Notes: a model not told the origin generated them from the sequence alone. 64,000 nt of DNA from Curtobacterium poinsettiae (GCF_025677645.1 NZ_CP106879.1:3410001-3474000); one strand, 5' to 3'; positions 15,092 through 24,751 are shown, counted from the stretch's first letter. Numbers and translations: made by a program.

Positions 15092-16546
15092 TCACCTGCG
15101 GTCGGACTTCGCGTCCCCGGTGAGCACCGAGAGTGGTTGGGTGACGTCCTCGAGCCCCTTCCGCGCGGCGTCGACCCCGAACACCAGGGCGACCACACCG
15201 CCGCCGATCATCACCGCGGATCCGAGCAGGTACCCCCAGAACAGCGGCTCCCGCGACGACCCGTCGCCGATGAACGCACCGTAGATGGCCGGTGCGACCG
15301 CACCGAAGATCTGCGCGAGGGCGAAGAAGTACGAGATCGCCTGCGACCGCAGCTCGAGCGGGAAGATCTCGCTGACGGTCAGGTAGGCGCTCGAGGCACC
15401 GGCCGACGCGAAGAAGAACGAGACGCACCAGAACGCGACCTGCACCGTCGCCGAGATCGCGTCGGCCTGGAACAGGAACGCCGACGTGGCGAGCACGAGG
15501 CCGGACACCAGGTACGTCAGGAAGATCATCTGGCGACGACCCCAGGTGTCGAAGAAGCGTCCCAGGATGATCGGGCCGAGCAGGTTGCCGATCGCGAACG
15601 GGAAGAAGTAGACCGCCGTCTCCGCCGTCTTCAGGCCGAAGAAGTTCGTGAGCACCAGGGCGTAGGTGAAGAAGATCGCGTTGTACAGGAACGCCTGCGT
15701 GATCATCATCGTCGCGCCGACGAGTGTGCGGGTCGGGTACTGCTTCAGCAGCACGCGCGCGATGGCCAGGAACCCGACGCGGTCGGTCGGGGTGACGGTC
15801 ATCGCCTTCGACTGGTCGACCTCGGGCAGGGGTCTGCCGGTCGCCTGCTCCACCGACGCCTCGATGCGGGAGACGGTGGCCTCGGCCTCTTCCTCGCGCC
15901 CGTGCGTCATCAGCCACCGCGGACTCTCCGGGATGTGGCGTCGCAGGAAGATGATCGCGATGCCGAGCACCGGGCCGAGGAAGAAGCCGATGCGCCAGCC
16001 GATGTTCTCGGCGAAGTACGACGTGTCGAGCAGGTAGATGTTCGCGAACGCGCCGAGTGCGGCACCGCCCCAGTACGTGCCGTTGATGGCGATGTCGACG
16101 TGCCCGCGGTACTTCGCCGGGATGAGCTCGTCGATCGCCGAGTTGATCGCCGCGTACTCGCCGCCGATGCCCAACCCCGCGACGAACCGGAAGGCCGCCA
16201 GGAACCAGAAGTCCTGCGCGAGGCCCGCGATGCCCGAACCGATCAGGTAGATCGCGAGCGTCAGGATGAACAGCTTGCGCCGCCCCAACCGGTCGGACAT
16301 GCGCCCGAACACCAGGGCACCGACGACCTGGCCGATCAGGTAGATCGTGCCGAGGGACGTCACCTGCTGCGTGGACAGGTCCAGGTCCGCCTGGAAGCCC
16401 GCGTTCGAGACGATCTGGATCTCGAGACCGTCGAGGATCCAGGACACGCCGAGTCCGACCACGACGCTCCAGTGGAACCGGGTCCACGGCAAGCGGTCCA
16501 TCCTGGCGGGCACCAGGCTCTTGATGGTTGCGTTCGCGCTGCTCAC
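15092..16546 (-). CDS. MFS transporter, sugar-porter-like
   Basis: The protein has 484 residues and twelve predicted membrane spans. Typical signatures are visible: FGRMSDRLGRRK between spans 2 and 3, the PESPRWL motif after span 6, and RFFDTWGRRQ between spans 8 and 9. An acidic residue pair sits in span 1 (WILDGLEIQ). Substrates of this subgroup include sugars, organic acids and niacin, and the sequence does not decide. The GTG start lacks a good ribosome site; a later start at MDRLPWTRFHW is possible. Confidence 0.85.
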   Translation of the reverse strand: MSSANATIKSLVPARMDRLPWTRFHWSVVVGLGVSWILDGLEIQIVSNAGFQADLDLSTQQVTSLGTIYLIGQVVGALVFGRMSDRLGRRKLFILTLAIYLIGSGIAGLAQDFWFLAAFRFVAGLGIGGEYAAINSAIDELIPAKYRGHVDIAINGTYWGGAALGAFANIYLLDTSYFAENIGWRIGFFLGPVLGIAIIFLRRHIPESPRWLMTHGREEEAEATVSRIEASVEQATGRPLPEVDQSKAMTVTPTDRVGFLAIARVLLKQYPTRTLVGATMMITQAFLYNAIFFTYALVLTNFFGLKTAETAVYFFPFAIGNLLGPIILGRFFDTWGRRQMIFLTYLVSGLVLATSAFLFQADAISATVQVAFWCVSFFFASAGASSAYLTVSEIFPLELRSQAISYFFALAQIFGAVAPAIYGAFIGDGSSREPLFWGYLLGSAVMIGGGVVALVFGVDAARKGLEDVTQPLSVLTGDAKSDRR

Positions 16547-16608
16547 GAAAGGGGACCGTACGCCGAGATCGCCGATGTGGTTCAGATGCGGAACGAGGAA
16601 CCGGGGGC

Positions 16609-16641
16609 GGAGCCGGATCCCCCTACTTCGAATCCGGCTCC
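16609..16641. promoter_or_regulatory. 10-bp perfect inverted repeat in divergent promoter region
   Basis: GGAGCCGGAT and its complement ATCCGGCTCC are separated by 13 bases, between the MFS gene and the MoxR gene. It may be an operator or hairpin; no binding protein is evident. Confidence 0.45.
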
Positions 16642-16686
16642 GTCGCCGGGATCTCAATGATCGCAAGTGCGATGGAAACCCACAAG

Positions 16687-16730
16687 CGGACGGGAGGCGC
16701 GGGGCGGGCCCGCCACGGGCCTCCCGTCCG
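16687..16730. repeat. Dispersed palindrome, family I, copy A
   Basis: This is a 44-bp near-perfect palindrome with outer arms CGGACGGGAGGC/GCCTCCCGTCCG and centre GGCGGGCCCGCC. It shares the GGAGGC...CCGCCACGGGCCTCC core with five other copies in the window. Confidence 0.8.
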
Positions 16731-16770
16731 CATCTGGTCGCCGTCGCGAACGCGGCGTAGCGTCGGAGAG

Positions 16771-18156
16771 GTGACCCGACCTGACATCCGCACGGTCGGC
16801 GAGCTCCGCACCTCTGGTCACGTCCAGAAGACGGTCCGCGCCGAGATCCGCGACAACCTGCTCACCGCCCTGCGCCAGGGCACCGATCCGTGGCCCGGCC
16901 TGCACGGCTTCGAGACCACCGTCATCCCCCAGCTCGAACGCGCGCTGATCGCCGGCCACGACGTCGTCCTGCTCGGCGAGCGCGGCCAGGGCAAGACCCG
17001 GCTGCTCCGCACCCTGCAGGGCCTGCTCGACGAGTGGACGCCGGTCATCACCGGCTCCGAACTCGGCGAGCACCCGTACGAACCGATCACCACCGCGAGC
17101 ATCCGGCGTGCCGACGACCTCGGCGACGCCCTGCCGATCAGCTGGCGGCACCGCGACGACCGCTACGTGGAGAAGCTCGCGACGCCGGACACGAGCGTCG
17201 CCGACCTGATCGGCGACGTCGACCCGATGAAGGTCGCCGAGGGCCGCAGCCTGGGCGACCCGGAGACCATCCACTTCGGGCTCGTCCCCCGCGGGCACCG
17301 TGGCATCGTCGCGATCAACGAGCTGCCCGACCTGGCCGAACGCATCCAGGTCGCGATGCTCAACGTGATGGAGGAGCGCGACGTCCAGATCCGCGGCTAC
17401 GTGCTGCGGCTGCCGCTCGACGTGCTCGTCGTGGCGAGCGCGAACCCCGAGGACTACACGAACCGCGGCCGGATCATCACGCCGCTGAAGGACCGCTTCG
17501 GCGCGGAGATCCGCACGCACTACCCGATCGAGCTCGACGACGAGATCGCCGTCATCCGGCAGGAGGCCCAGCTGACGGCCGAGGTCCCCGACGCCCTGAT
17601 CGAGATCCTCGCCCGGTTCACCCGCGCACTGCGTGGTTCGAGCGCCGTCGACCAGCGCAGCGGTGTGAGCGCCCGGTTCGCGATCGCCGGTGCCGAGACG
17701 GTGTCCGCGGCCGCGGTGCACCGCGCAGCTCGCCAGGGCGAGGACGAGGCCGTCGCCCGGCCGATCGACCTCGAGACCGCGGTGGACGTCCTCGGCGGCA
17801 AGATCGAGTTCGAGAACGGCGAGGAGGACCGTGCCGACGAGGTGCTCGAGCACCTGCTCCGCACCGCGACCGCCGAGACCGTGCGCTCCCGTTTCAGGGG
17901 CCTGGACTTCGCAGTGCTCGTGGACGCGCTCGACGGCGGCACGATGGTCACCACGGGCGAGCAGGTCAGTGCCCGGGCATTCCTCGAAGGGCTCCCGTCG
18001 ATCGGCGAGTCCGACCTGTACGACAAGGTGTGTGACCGGATGGGTGCCACGAACGACGGCGAACGCGCCGGCGCCATCGAGCTCGCCCTCGAGGGCCTGT
18101 TCCTGGCCCGACGCATCAGCAAGGAGTCCGGCGGGGGCGAAGCCGTCTATGGCTAG
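16771..18156 (+). CDS. MoxR/Mg-chelatase-like AAA ATPase
   Basis: The protein has 461 residues. Walker A is GERGQGKTRL near residues 68 to 77, the acidic Walker B region is RGIVAINELPDL, and ANPEDYTNRGRIITPLKDRFG holds sensor and arginine-finger features of the MoxR/ChlI group. A helical lid follows. It overlaps the next gene, a vWA protein, by eight bases. Such ATPase/vWA pairs remodel metal centres or protein complexes (family knowledge); the client is unknown. The GTG start has GGAGAG very close to it. Confidence 0.9.
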   Translation: MTRPDIRTVGELRTSGHVQKTVRAEIRDNLLTALRQGTDPWPGLHGFETTVIPQLERALIAGHDVVLLGERGQGKTRLLRTLQGLLDEWTPVITGSELGEHPYEPITTASIRRADDLGDALPISWRHRDDRYVEKLATPDTSVADLIGDVDPMKVAEGRSLGDPETIHFGLVPRGHRGIVAINELPDLAERIQVAMLNVMEERDVQIRGYVLRLPLDVLVVASANPEDYTNRGRIITPLKDRFGAEIRTHYPIELDDEIAVIRQEAQLTAEVPDALIEILARFTRALRGSSAVDQRSGVSARFAIAGAETVSAAAVHRAARQGEDEAVARPIDLETAVDVLGGKIEFENGEEDRADEVLEHLLRTATAETVRSRFRGLDFAVLVDALDGGTMVTTGEQVSARAFLEGLPSIGESDLYDKVCDRMGATNDGERAGAIELALEGLFLARRISKESGGGEAVYG

Positions 18157-20167
18157 GCAGAACCGACGCCTGACGCGCGACACCCGGTACGGCCGGTACA
18201 CCGACGGACCGGACCCGCTCGCCGCCCCGGTCGACCTGGCCGAGGCGCTCGACGCCATCGGACAGGACGTGATGGGTGGCACGTCGCCGGAGCGCGCGAT
18301 GCGGGAGTTCCTGCGGCGCGGCGGCCGGACGCAGCGCGGGCTCGACGACCTGGCCCGCCGGGTGGCCGAACGCCGCCGTGAGCTGACGAGCAGGAACAAC
18401 CTCGACGGCACCCTGCAGCAGGTGCGCGAGCTCCTCGACCAGGCGCTGGTCGCCGAACGCGGGGAGCTCGCCCGCAACGTCGACCTCGACGACGGCGACC
18501 GGGCCCTGGCCGAACTGCAGCTCGACAGCCTGTCGCCCTCCCCCGCCGCCGCGGTGCAGGAGCTCGGCGACTACGACTGGACGAGCCCGACCGCGCGCCA
18601 GAAGTACGACGAGATCAAGGACCTGCTCGGCCGCGAGGTGCTCGATCAGCGATTCGCCGGCATGAAGCAGGCGCTCGAGGGTGCCACCGACCAGGACCGG
18701 GCCGCGGTCAGCGCGATGATGCAGGACCTCAACGCCCTGCTCGAGGCGCACGCCCGCGGCGAGGACACCCAGCAGCAGTTCGACGACTTCATGGACCAGC
18801 ACGGGGAGTACTTCCCCTCGGACCCCGCGAACGTCGACGAGCTGCTCGACGACCTGGCGGCCCGCGCGGCGGCGGCGCAGCGCATGCGGAACTCGATGAC
18901 CCAGGAGCAGCGGGACGAACTCGACGCCCTCGCCCAGCAGGCCTTCGGCTCCCCCGACCTGATGGGGCAGTTGTCCCAGCTCGACGGCACCCTGCGCGCA
19001 CTGCGTCCCGGCGAGGACTGGGGCGGGTCGGAGCGCATGGAGGGTGAACAGGGCCTCGGGCTCGGCGACGGCACCGGGGTGTTCCAGGACATCGCGGACC
19101 TCGACGCCCTCGCCGACCAGCTCGCGCAGTCCGGGCCGGGCTCGGAGCTCGACGACCTGGACCTCGACGCGCTGTCCCGGCAGCTCGGCGACGAGGCGGC
19201 GGTCGACGCGAAGACCCTGCAGCGCCTCGAGCAGGCGCTCCGGAACTCCGGGGCGATGCGTCGCGGTGCCGACGGGCAGCTCCGGCTCACCCCGAAGGCG
19301 ATGCGGCAGCTCGGCAAGAGCCTGCTCAAGGACGTCGCCCAACGGATGTCCGGTCGCCAGGGCGCGCGGGACCTCCGTCGTTCAGGCGCCGCGGGCGAGC
19401 CCTCGGGGGCGTCGCGGCAGTGGGCGTTCGGCGACACCGAGCCGTGGGACATCCCCCGCACCATCACGAACGCCGTGGTGCGGACGGCGGCCAGCGGTCG
19501 ACAGGGAGCCGGTGTGCGCCTGAGCATCGAGGACGTCGAGGTGCAGGAGACCGAGGCACGCACCCAGGCCTGCGTCGCGCTGCTCGTCGACACGTCGTTC
19601 TCGATGGCGATGGAGGACCGCTGGGTGCCGATGAAGCGCACCGCCCTGGCGCTGCACACCCTGGTGTCGACCCGGTTCCGCGGCGACGACCTGCAGCTCA
19701 TCGCCTTCGGTCGCGAGGCCGAGGTGATGGACGTCGAACAGCTCGTCGGTCTCGACGCGATGTGGGACAAGGGCACGAACCTGCACCACGCCCTGCTGCT
19801 CGCCAACCGGCACTTCCGCAAGCACCCCACGGCCCAACCGGTGCTCCTCATCGTCACCGACGGCGAGCCGACGTCGCACCTCGAGCCGAACGGGCAGGTC
19901 TGGTTCGACTACCCGCCCGACCCGGTGACGATCGCGCTGACCGTGCGGGAACTCGAGAACGCCGGACGCCTCGGCGCCCAGACGACGTTCTTCCGGCTCG
20001 GCGAGGACCCGGGGCTCGCCCGGTTCGTCGACGCGATGGCGAAGCGGGTTGACGGCAGCGTCGTGGCGCCGGAGAACGACGACCTCGGGGTCGCCGTGGT
20101 CGGCTCGTACCTCGGCTCGCGTCGCGGGGCGGGCGGCGCGCTCCCCCGCGACGACTGGGGGCTCTGA
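18149..20167 (+). CDS. von Willebrand factor A domain protein, partner of MoxR ATPase
   Basis: The protein has 672 residues. The first 450 residues are helical and acidic with several Gln/Asp/Leu-rich coiled stretches. The C-terminal vWA domain has a complete MIDAS: DTSFSMA with the first Asp at 481, a following Thr region (LDAMWDKGTNLHHALL), and IVTDGEPT. It resembles the D-subunit half of chelatase-like systems. Overlap with the ATPase gene implies a stoichiometric complex in the cytosol. Confidence 0.9.
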   Translation: MARQNRRLTRDTRYGRYTDGPDPLAAPVDLAEALDAIGQDVMGGTSPERAMREFLRRGGRTQRGLDDLARRVAERRRELTSRNNLDGTLQQVRELLDQALVAERGELARNVDLDDGDRALAELQLDSLSPSPAAAVQELGDYDWTSPTARQKYDEIKDLLGREVLDQRFAGMKQALEGATDQDRAAVSAMMQDLNALLEAHARGEDTQQQFDDFMDQHGEYFPSDPANVDELLDDLAARAAAAQRMRNSMTQEQRDELDALAQQAFGSPDLMGQLSQLDGTLRALRPGEDWGGSERMEGEQGLGLGDGTGVFQDIADLDALADQLAQSGPGSELDDLDLDALSRQLGDEAAVDAKTLQRLEQALRNSGAMRRGADGQLRLTPKAMRQLGKSLLKDVAQRMSGRQGARDLRRSGAAGEPSGASRQWAFGDTEPWDIPRTITNAVVRTAASGRQGAGVRLSIEDVEVQETEARTQACVALLVDTSFSMAMEDRWVPMKRTALALHTLVSTRFRGDDLQLIAFGREAEVMDVEQLVGLDAMWDKGTNLHHALLLANRHFRKHPTAQPVLLIVTDGEPTSHLEPNGQVWFDYPPDPVTIALTVRELENAGRLGAQTTFFRLGEDPGLARFVDAMAKRVDGSVVAPENDDLGVAVVGSYLGSRRGAGGALPRDDWGL

Positions 20168-20176
20168 AGCCCGCAC

Positions 20177-20228
20177 GAGACGGACTGGAGGCCCGTGGCG
20201 AGACCGCCACGGGCCTCCCGTCCGTCTC
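20177..20228. repeat. Dispersed palindrome, family I, copy B
   Basis: This 52-bp palindrome has outer arms GAGACGGACTGGAGGCCCG and CGGGCCTCCCGTCCGTCTC around a GTGGCGAGACCGCCAC centre. It lies between convergent genes and could terminate both. Confidence 0.8.
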
Positions 20229-20237
20229 TGGGTGCGT

Positions 20238-20996
20238 CTAGAACAGTGGCCAGGGCACGGCGGGGCCGTGACCGGGCGGCGGCGGGAAGATCCCGACGGC
20301 ACGCAGGGCCGCGCAGCGCGCCCGGAGCGTGTCGATCTCCTCGTCCGTCAGGTGCTCGGCGAGCTCGTCGCCGAGACCGCCGCGCAGGGCGTCGGAAACG
20401 CGGTCGAGGCCCTCGAGCTCGTCGGGCCCGAGCGGCTCCCCGATCCAGCCCCACAGGACCGTCCGGAGCTTGTGCTCGACGTGGAAGGTGAGCCCGTGGT
20501 CCACGCCGAAGCGGTGGCCGTCGGGCATCGCGAGCACGTGCCCGCCCTTGCGGTCGGCGTTGTTCACGACGACGTCGAAGACGGCCATCCGGCGCAGGGG
20601 CTCCGAGTCCTCGTGCACGAGCGTCACGGGCTGGTCGTGTTCGTCGATGGCCTCGAGCACGGGCAGCCAGGGCGAACCGTCCGCCTCGGCGAGCTCCGGC
20701 GTCACCAGGTCGACGGCGTCCTGCTCGGGGTCGACGTCCTGCCAGCGCTGCACCATGCCGGGCCCGAACGGACCGTCACCCATCCACGTGGGTGGGACGA
20801 CACCCCAGCCGAACGCCTCGGAGACCAGGTGCGCGGCGATCTCGCGGCCGGCGAGCGTGCCGTCCGGGAAGTCCCACAGCGGCCGCTCGCCCTCGATGGG
20901 CTTGTAGACGACGGTCGCACCGTCGAGTTCCGCGAGGAAGGTGGCGTTGGACGCCTCACGGATGCGCGCCCGGATGGAGAGCGAGCTGTCGCTCAT
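20238..20996 (-). CDS. SCO1664 family protein (PI3/4-kinase-like fold)
   Basis: The protein has 252 residues. Kinase-like elements are visible: ATVVYKPIEGERPLWDFPDG with the Lys, LAGREIAAHLVSEAFGW, then FDVVVNNADRKGGHVL and FGVDHGLTFHVE, matching the catalytic and metal loops of the SCO1664 group. It overlaps the DUF3090 gene as ATGA. In other actinobacteria this trio lies beside mshC of mycothiol synthesis; mshC is not in this window. The precise substrate is unknown. Confidence 0.9.
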   Translation of the reverse strand: MSDSSLSIRARIREASNATFLAELDGATVVYKPIEGERPLWDFPDGTLAGREIAAHLVSEAFGWGVVPPTWMGDGPFGPGMVQRWQDVDPEQDAVDLVTPELAEADGSPWLPVLEAIDEHDQPVTLVHEDSEPLRRMAVFDVVVNNADRKGGHVLAMPDGHRFGVDHGLTFHVEHKLRTVLWGWIGEPLGPDELEGLDRVSDALRGGLGDELAEHLTDEEIDTLRARCAALRAVGIFPPPPGHGPAVPWPLF

Positions 20997-21520
20997 GCGT
21001 CGCCGGGCGGACGACCGGCGGCGACGACCTCGCGCGTGCGCTCGACGAAGGCCCGGGCGGTGCCGACCGGGATCTTCACCTGGAACAGCTCGGCGGGCTC
21101 GGGGATCTCGACGACGGCCTCGATCTCGACGCCGTCCTCGCTCTCCTCGGACACGATCTCGACCTCGTCGTCGATCGGGTACGCCTCGATGACGACCTGC
21201 GCGGTGGACGGGTCGAAGCCCAGGCTCAGGGCCCCGGCGCGGAACTCGGCCTCGACGGGCTGGTCGAGCGGCTCCGGGTCGCGGAGTTCGACCGGCACCG
21301 ACGGCGGCACGCTGAAGCGGTTGTCGTCGACGGTCGCGACCTCGTCGAGGAGCTCGTCGATCTTGTCGGCAAGCACGGCGGTCTGCTCCTTCTCGAGCGC
21401 GACGCTGGTGACGCGTCGACCGGAGCGGGCCTGGATGTAGAAGGCGCGCTCACCCGGACGGCCGATGGTGCCGACGACGAGGCGGTCCGGCCAGTCGAAG
21501 CCGTGGACGATGGTGGGCAT
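20993..21520 (-). CDS. DUF3090 family protein
   Basis: The protein has 175 residues. It begins with HGFDWPDRLVVGTIGRPGERAFYIQARSG, the hallmark of this actinobacterial family, followed by SVALEKEQTAVLADKIDELLD and an acidic middle. The function is unknown. It lies in a conserved operon between the phosphomutase-like gene and the SCO1664-type gene, with a four-base overlap to the latter. Confidence 0.9.
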   Translation of the reverse strand: MPTIVHGFDWPDRLVVGTIGRPGERAFYIQARSGRRVTSVALEKEQTAVLADKIDELLDEVATVDDNRFSVPPSVPVELRDPEPLDQPVEAEFRAGALSLGFDPSTAQVVIEAYPIDDEVEIVSEESEDGVEIEAVVEIPEPAELFQVKIPVGTARAFVERTREVVAAGRPPGDA

Positions 21521-21553
21521 ACCCGCATTGTAGGAGCGCTCGGCTCCGCCCGT

Positions 21554-22300
21554 TCAGGGTCGGGCAGGACCCGCGGGCGCGTCGGGTGCCGGGTTGCCCG
21601 CGCCGCCGCCGACCGCGGCGTCGCCGCTGGGTGCCGGGGCGGTGCGCAGCCAGGACAGGTCACCGGACTCGGTGTTCGTCGCGACGACCTCGGGGCGGTG
21701 TTCGCCGTAGCGCACGACGGACACCGAGGCCGGGCCGACACCGATGCGCTGGAACAGGTCCAGGTGCATGCCGAACGCGTCGGCGAGGACGCTCTTGATG
21801 ATGTCGCCGTGGCTCACCGCGACCCAGACGGCGCCCGGTCCGTGCTCCGCCTCGACCTCGGCGTCGATGCGCCGGACGGCCGCGACGGCCCTGGACTGCA
21901 TCGTCTGCATGGACTCACCACCGGGGAACACGACGGCGCTCGGGTTCGCCTGCACCGTGCGCCAGAGGGGTTCCTTTGCCAGGTCGGCGAGCTTCCGGCC
22001 CTGCCACTGCCCGTAGTCGGCCTCGGTGATGGCCCGCTCGATCAACGAGGCGGGCGGCCCGGCCGGTCGGTCGGTCTGCCGGTCGGTCTGCCGGTCGAGG
22101 ATCGCGCGGGCGGTCTGCCGGCAGCGCTCGAGCGGACTCGACACCACGGCGACGACGGGCACCGCGGCGATGCGCTCCGCGGTCCGCTCGGCCTGGGTGC
22201 GGCCGACGGCGTCGAGCCGCACGCCGGCGGTGCGTCCGGCCAGGACGCCGGTGGCGTTCGCGGTGGTGCGTCCGTGACGGACGAGGAGGACGGTCGCCAT
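21554..22300 (-). CDS. Histidine phosphatase, MSMEG_4193 family
   Basis: The protein has 248 residues. The RHG active site is LLVRHGRTTANATG at the N-terminus. ERAITEADYGQWQGRKL carries the second catalytic region and WVAVSHGDIIKSVLAD the late His. An in-frame duplication gives DRQTDRQTDRP near residue 75, encoded by two CGGTCGGTCTGC units. The C-terminus is a Pro/Ala/Gly tail. It is the first gene of the trio with DUF3090 and the SCO1664-type gene. Confidence 0.9.
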   Translation of the reverse strand: MATVLLVRHGRTTANATGVLAGRTAGVRLDAVGRTQAERTAERIAAVPVVAVVSSPLERCRQTARAILDRQTDRQTDRPAGPPASLIERAITEADYGQWQGRKLADLAKEPLWRTVQANPSAVVFPGGESMQTMQSRAVAAVRRIDAEVEAEHGPGAVWVAVSHGDIIKSVLADAFGMHLDLFQRIGVGPASVSVVRYGEHRPEVVATNTESGDLSWLRTAPAPSGDAAVGGGAGNPAPDAPAGPARP

Positions 22301-22368
22301 GGGCCCGATCCTAGGCGCGTGACGCGGTCGCCCTTGACTGGCTGCCCGCGGACCGATCAGATGGGGGC

Positions 22369-23586
22369 ATGGCCGGGCGGCATCGACTCGCACTCTTCGC
22401 CACGTCGACGGTGACCGGGTTCGGGATCGCGACGTGGATCACCCGGACGCCCGCGATCCGCGACGAGCTCGGGGCGTCGATCGAGGCGATGGGCCTGGTC
22501 CTGCTCGGGCTGTCGATCGGGTCGATGATCGGGATCCTCGGCGCCGGGGCGCTGGTGCGACGGACCGGCAACCGCCCGCTCATCCTGCTCGGGGGCGCGC
22601 TGCCCGTCGTCGGCATGGTGCTCGTCGCGCTGCTCGCCCCGGCGCAGGTCGCCGCCGGGGTCTGGGCCGGGCTGTTCCTGATCGGCTTCGGGGCGGGCGT
22701 CGCCGAGATCGGGCTGAACGTCGAGGCCGCCGCGGTCGAACGGCAGATCGGGCGACCGGTCGTGCCGGTGCTGCACGCCTGCTTCAGCCTGGGCAGCGTG
22801 GTCGGCGGGGTCGTCGGCATCGCCGTGACGGCGGTGCGGACCCCGGTCGGGGCGCACCTGCTCGTCGGTGCCGCGGTGATGGCCGCACTGGCGGGGTTCG
22901 CGGCGCTGAACCTGCGGCCGGTGCCCCGTGACACACCGGCCGACACGCCTGCCGATGCCCCCGGCGCCCGCCGGGGAGCCCGCCGCTCCGTCCTCACCGT
23001 GCAGCTCGCCATGATCGCCGTCATCACGCTGGCGATGGCCTTCGCCGAGGGTGCCGCGAGCGACTGGCTCCCGCTGCTGATGACCACCGACCACGACGCC
23101 CCCGAATCGGTCGGGTCCCTCGTGTTCACCGGGTTCGCCCTCGCCATGCTCATCGGTCGAGCGGCCGGCACCCCGCTCGTCGCCCGGTTCGGTCGCGCCC
23201 CGGTCGTCCGGGTCTGTGCCGCGGTCGGTGCCGTCGGGGTCCTGCTCGTCGTGCTGTCGCCGAGTCCGGTCGTCACCGCGGCGGCCGCCGGCGTCTGGGG
23301 GTTGGGTATCGCCCTCGGGTTCCCCCTGTCGATCTCGGCCGCGGGCGACCACCCCACCGACGGCGACCGCCGTGTGTCGGTGGTGGCCACGGCCGGGTAC
23401 ATCGCCTTCCTGGTGGGGCCGCCGCTGCTCGGGTTCGTCGGGGAGCACCTCGGCCTGCAGACGGCGATGCTCGTGCCCCTCGTCCTGCTGGTCGCGGCGT
23501 TCCTCGTCGCCCCGGCGACGCGGGGACAGGACACCCCACCCACGATCGAACCGGCGGAACCGGCGCGTCGGCCGTCCGGTCGGTAG
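22369..23586 (+). CDS. MFS transporter (12 TM)
   Basis: The protein has 405 residues and twelve hydrophobic spans. Motifs seen are ITRTPAIRDELGASIEAMGLV in the first loop, ALVRRTGNRP between spans 2 and 3, and GLNVEAAAVERQIG after span 4, as in YbjJ-type fucose/drug permeases. A Pro/Ala/Asp linker separates the halves. The substrate is unknown. It is divergent from the phosphatase, with a start 68 bp away. Confidence 0.85.
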   Translation: MAGRHRLALFATSTVTGFGIATWITRTPAIRDELGASIEAMGLVLLGLSIGSMIGILGAGALVRRTGNRPLILLGGALPVVGMVLVALLAPAQVAAGVWAGLFLIGFGAGVAEIGLNVEAAAVERQIGRPVVPVLHACFSLGSVVGGVVGIAVTAVRTPVGAHLLVGAAVMAALAGFAALNLRPVPRDTPADTPADAPGARRGARRSVLTVQLAMIAVITLAMAFAEGAASDWLPLLMTTDHDAPESVGSLVFTGFALAMLIGRAAGTPLVARFGRAPVVRVCAAVGAVGVLLVVLSPSPVVTAAAAGVWGLGIALGFPLSISAAGDHPTDGDRRVSVVATAGYIAFLVGPPLLGFVGEHLGLQTAMLVPLVLLVAAFLVAPATRGQDTPPTIEPAEPARRPSGR

Positions 23587-23596
23587 CGTCTCGGGC

Positions 23597-24751
23597 ATGC
23601 CGTTCTTCCGCGACGCTCCGCGCCCGACCACCCCGCCCACTCCGTCGAGGGTCCAGGCGGCCTGGTCCGACTCCGCGGGGCACCTCGCGACCCGGTGCCT
23701 GCAGCTCATCATCGTCGTGGTGGTCATCGCCGGCATCGTCTGGGCGAGCAACATCCTGAGCGTCGTCACGATCCCCGTGCTCCTCGCGCTCATCATCGCG
23801 TCGGCCATGCACCCCGTGGTGTCGTGGCTCCGCAAGCACCGGGTGCCGTCGGTGCTGGCCACCCTCGCGGTGCTCATCGGCGTCCTCGCGGTCCTGGGGC
23901 TGATCGGCTGGCTCATCGTCGTCGCGGTCGAGAACCAGTGGGCACAGCTGCAGAAGTCCGCCGTCGACGGGTTCCAGCAGCTGCAGACGTTCGCGAAGAC
24001 CCTGCCGTTCTCGATCTCGGACAAGCAGATCGACGACGCCGTCGCGGGTGCCTCCGACTTTGTGACGAGCGCGCAGTTCGGCTCCGGTGCCCTCGCCGGT
24101 GCCTCGGCCACGGCGAACTTCCTGACCGGGCTCGTCCTGATGATCGTCGTGCTGTTCTTCTTCCTGAAGGACGGCCCGAGCATCTGGGAGTTCCTGCTCC
24201 GGCCCTTCACCGGTGAGCGCTACGCCCGTGCACGCCGCGTCGGCGACCGTGTGGTCTCGACCCTCGGCGGGTACGTCCGCGGTACGGCCACCGTCGCTGC
24301 CGTCGACGCGATCGGCATCGGTGTCGGGATCGCGATCGTCGGCGTCCCGCTCGCCCTGCCGCTGGCCGTCATCGTCTTCATCACGGCGTTCATCCCGATC
24401 GTCGGTGCGACCGCCGCCGGCATCCTCGCCGCCCTCGTCGCGCTCGTCGCCCTCGGCCCGCTGCAGGCGCTCATCGTGATCGGCATCGTGATCGTCGTGA
24501 ACCAGCTCGAGGGCAACTTCCTGCAGCCGGTCCTGATGGGTCGCACCCTCAAGCTGCACGGCCTCGTCATCCTGATCGGGCTGACCGCCGGCACCGTCCT
24601 CGCCGGCATCACCGGCGCGATCATCTCCGTGCCGCTGATCGCCGCGGCCTGGGGCGCGATCCTCGTCTGGGACGGCCCGAACACGCCCGCCCGCCCGTGG
24701 CGGAAGAAGCGCAACGAGGACGTCACCGCGCACGAGCTGCCGCAGGGCTGA
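23597..24751 (+). CDS. AI-2E family transporter (YdiK/TqsA-like permease)
   Basis: The protein has 384 residues. Hydrophobic clusters occur at residues 35 to 70 and 80 to 110, then a long amphipathic stretch (QWAQLQKSAVDGFQQLQTFAK), and further spans to the end. VVNQLEGNFLQPVLMGRTLKLHGL is the conserved signature of PF01594. Members export small signals or ions, and the AI-2 name is historical. The ATG lies 10 bases after the MFS stop, so the two genes are probably cotranscribed. Confidence 0.9.
   Translation: MPFFRDAPRPTTPPTPSRVQAAWSDSAGHLATRCLQLIIVVVVIAGIVWASNILSVVTIPVLLALIIASAMHPVVSWLRKHRVPSVLATLAVLIGVLAVLGLIGWLIVVAVENQWAQLQKSAVDGFQQLQTFAKTLPFSISDKQIDDAVAGASDFVTSAQFGSGALAGASATANFLTGLVLMIVVLFFFLKDGPSIWEFLLRPFTGERYARARRVGDRVVSTLGGYVRGTATVAAVDAIGIGVGIAIVGVPLALPLAVIVFITAFIPIVGATAAGILAALVALVALGPLQALIVIGIVIVVNQLEGNFLQPVLMGRTLKLHGLVILIGLTAGTVLAGITGAIISVPLIAAAWGAILVWDGPNTPARPWRKKRNEDVTAHELPQG

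Noticed and set aside
22357..24210. 617-residue open frame on the minus strand
   Set aside because: It is opposite the MFS and AI-2E genes, which have clear membrane proteins; composition is low complexity.
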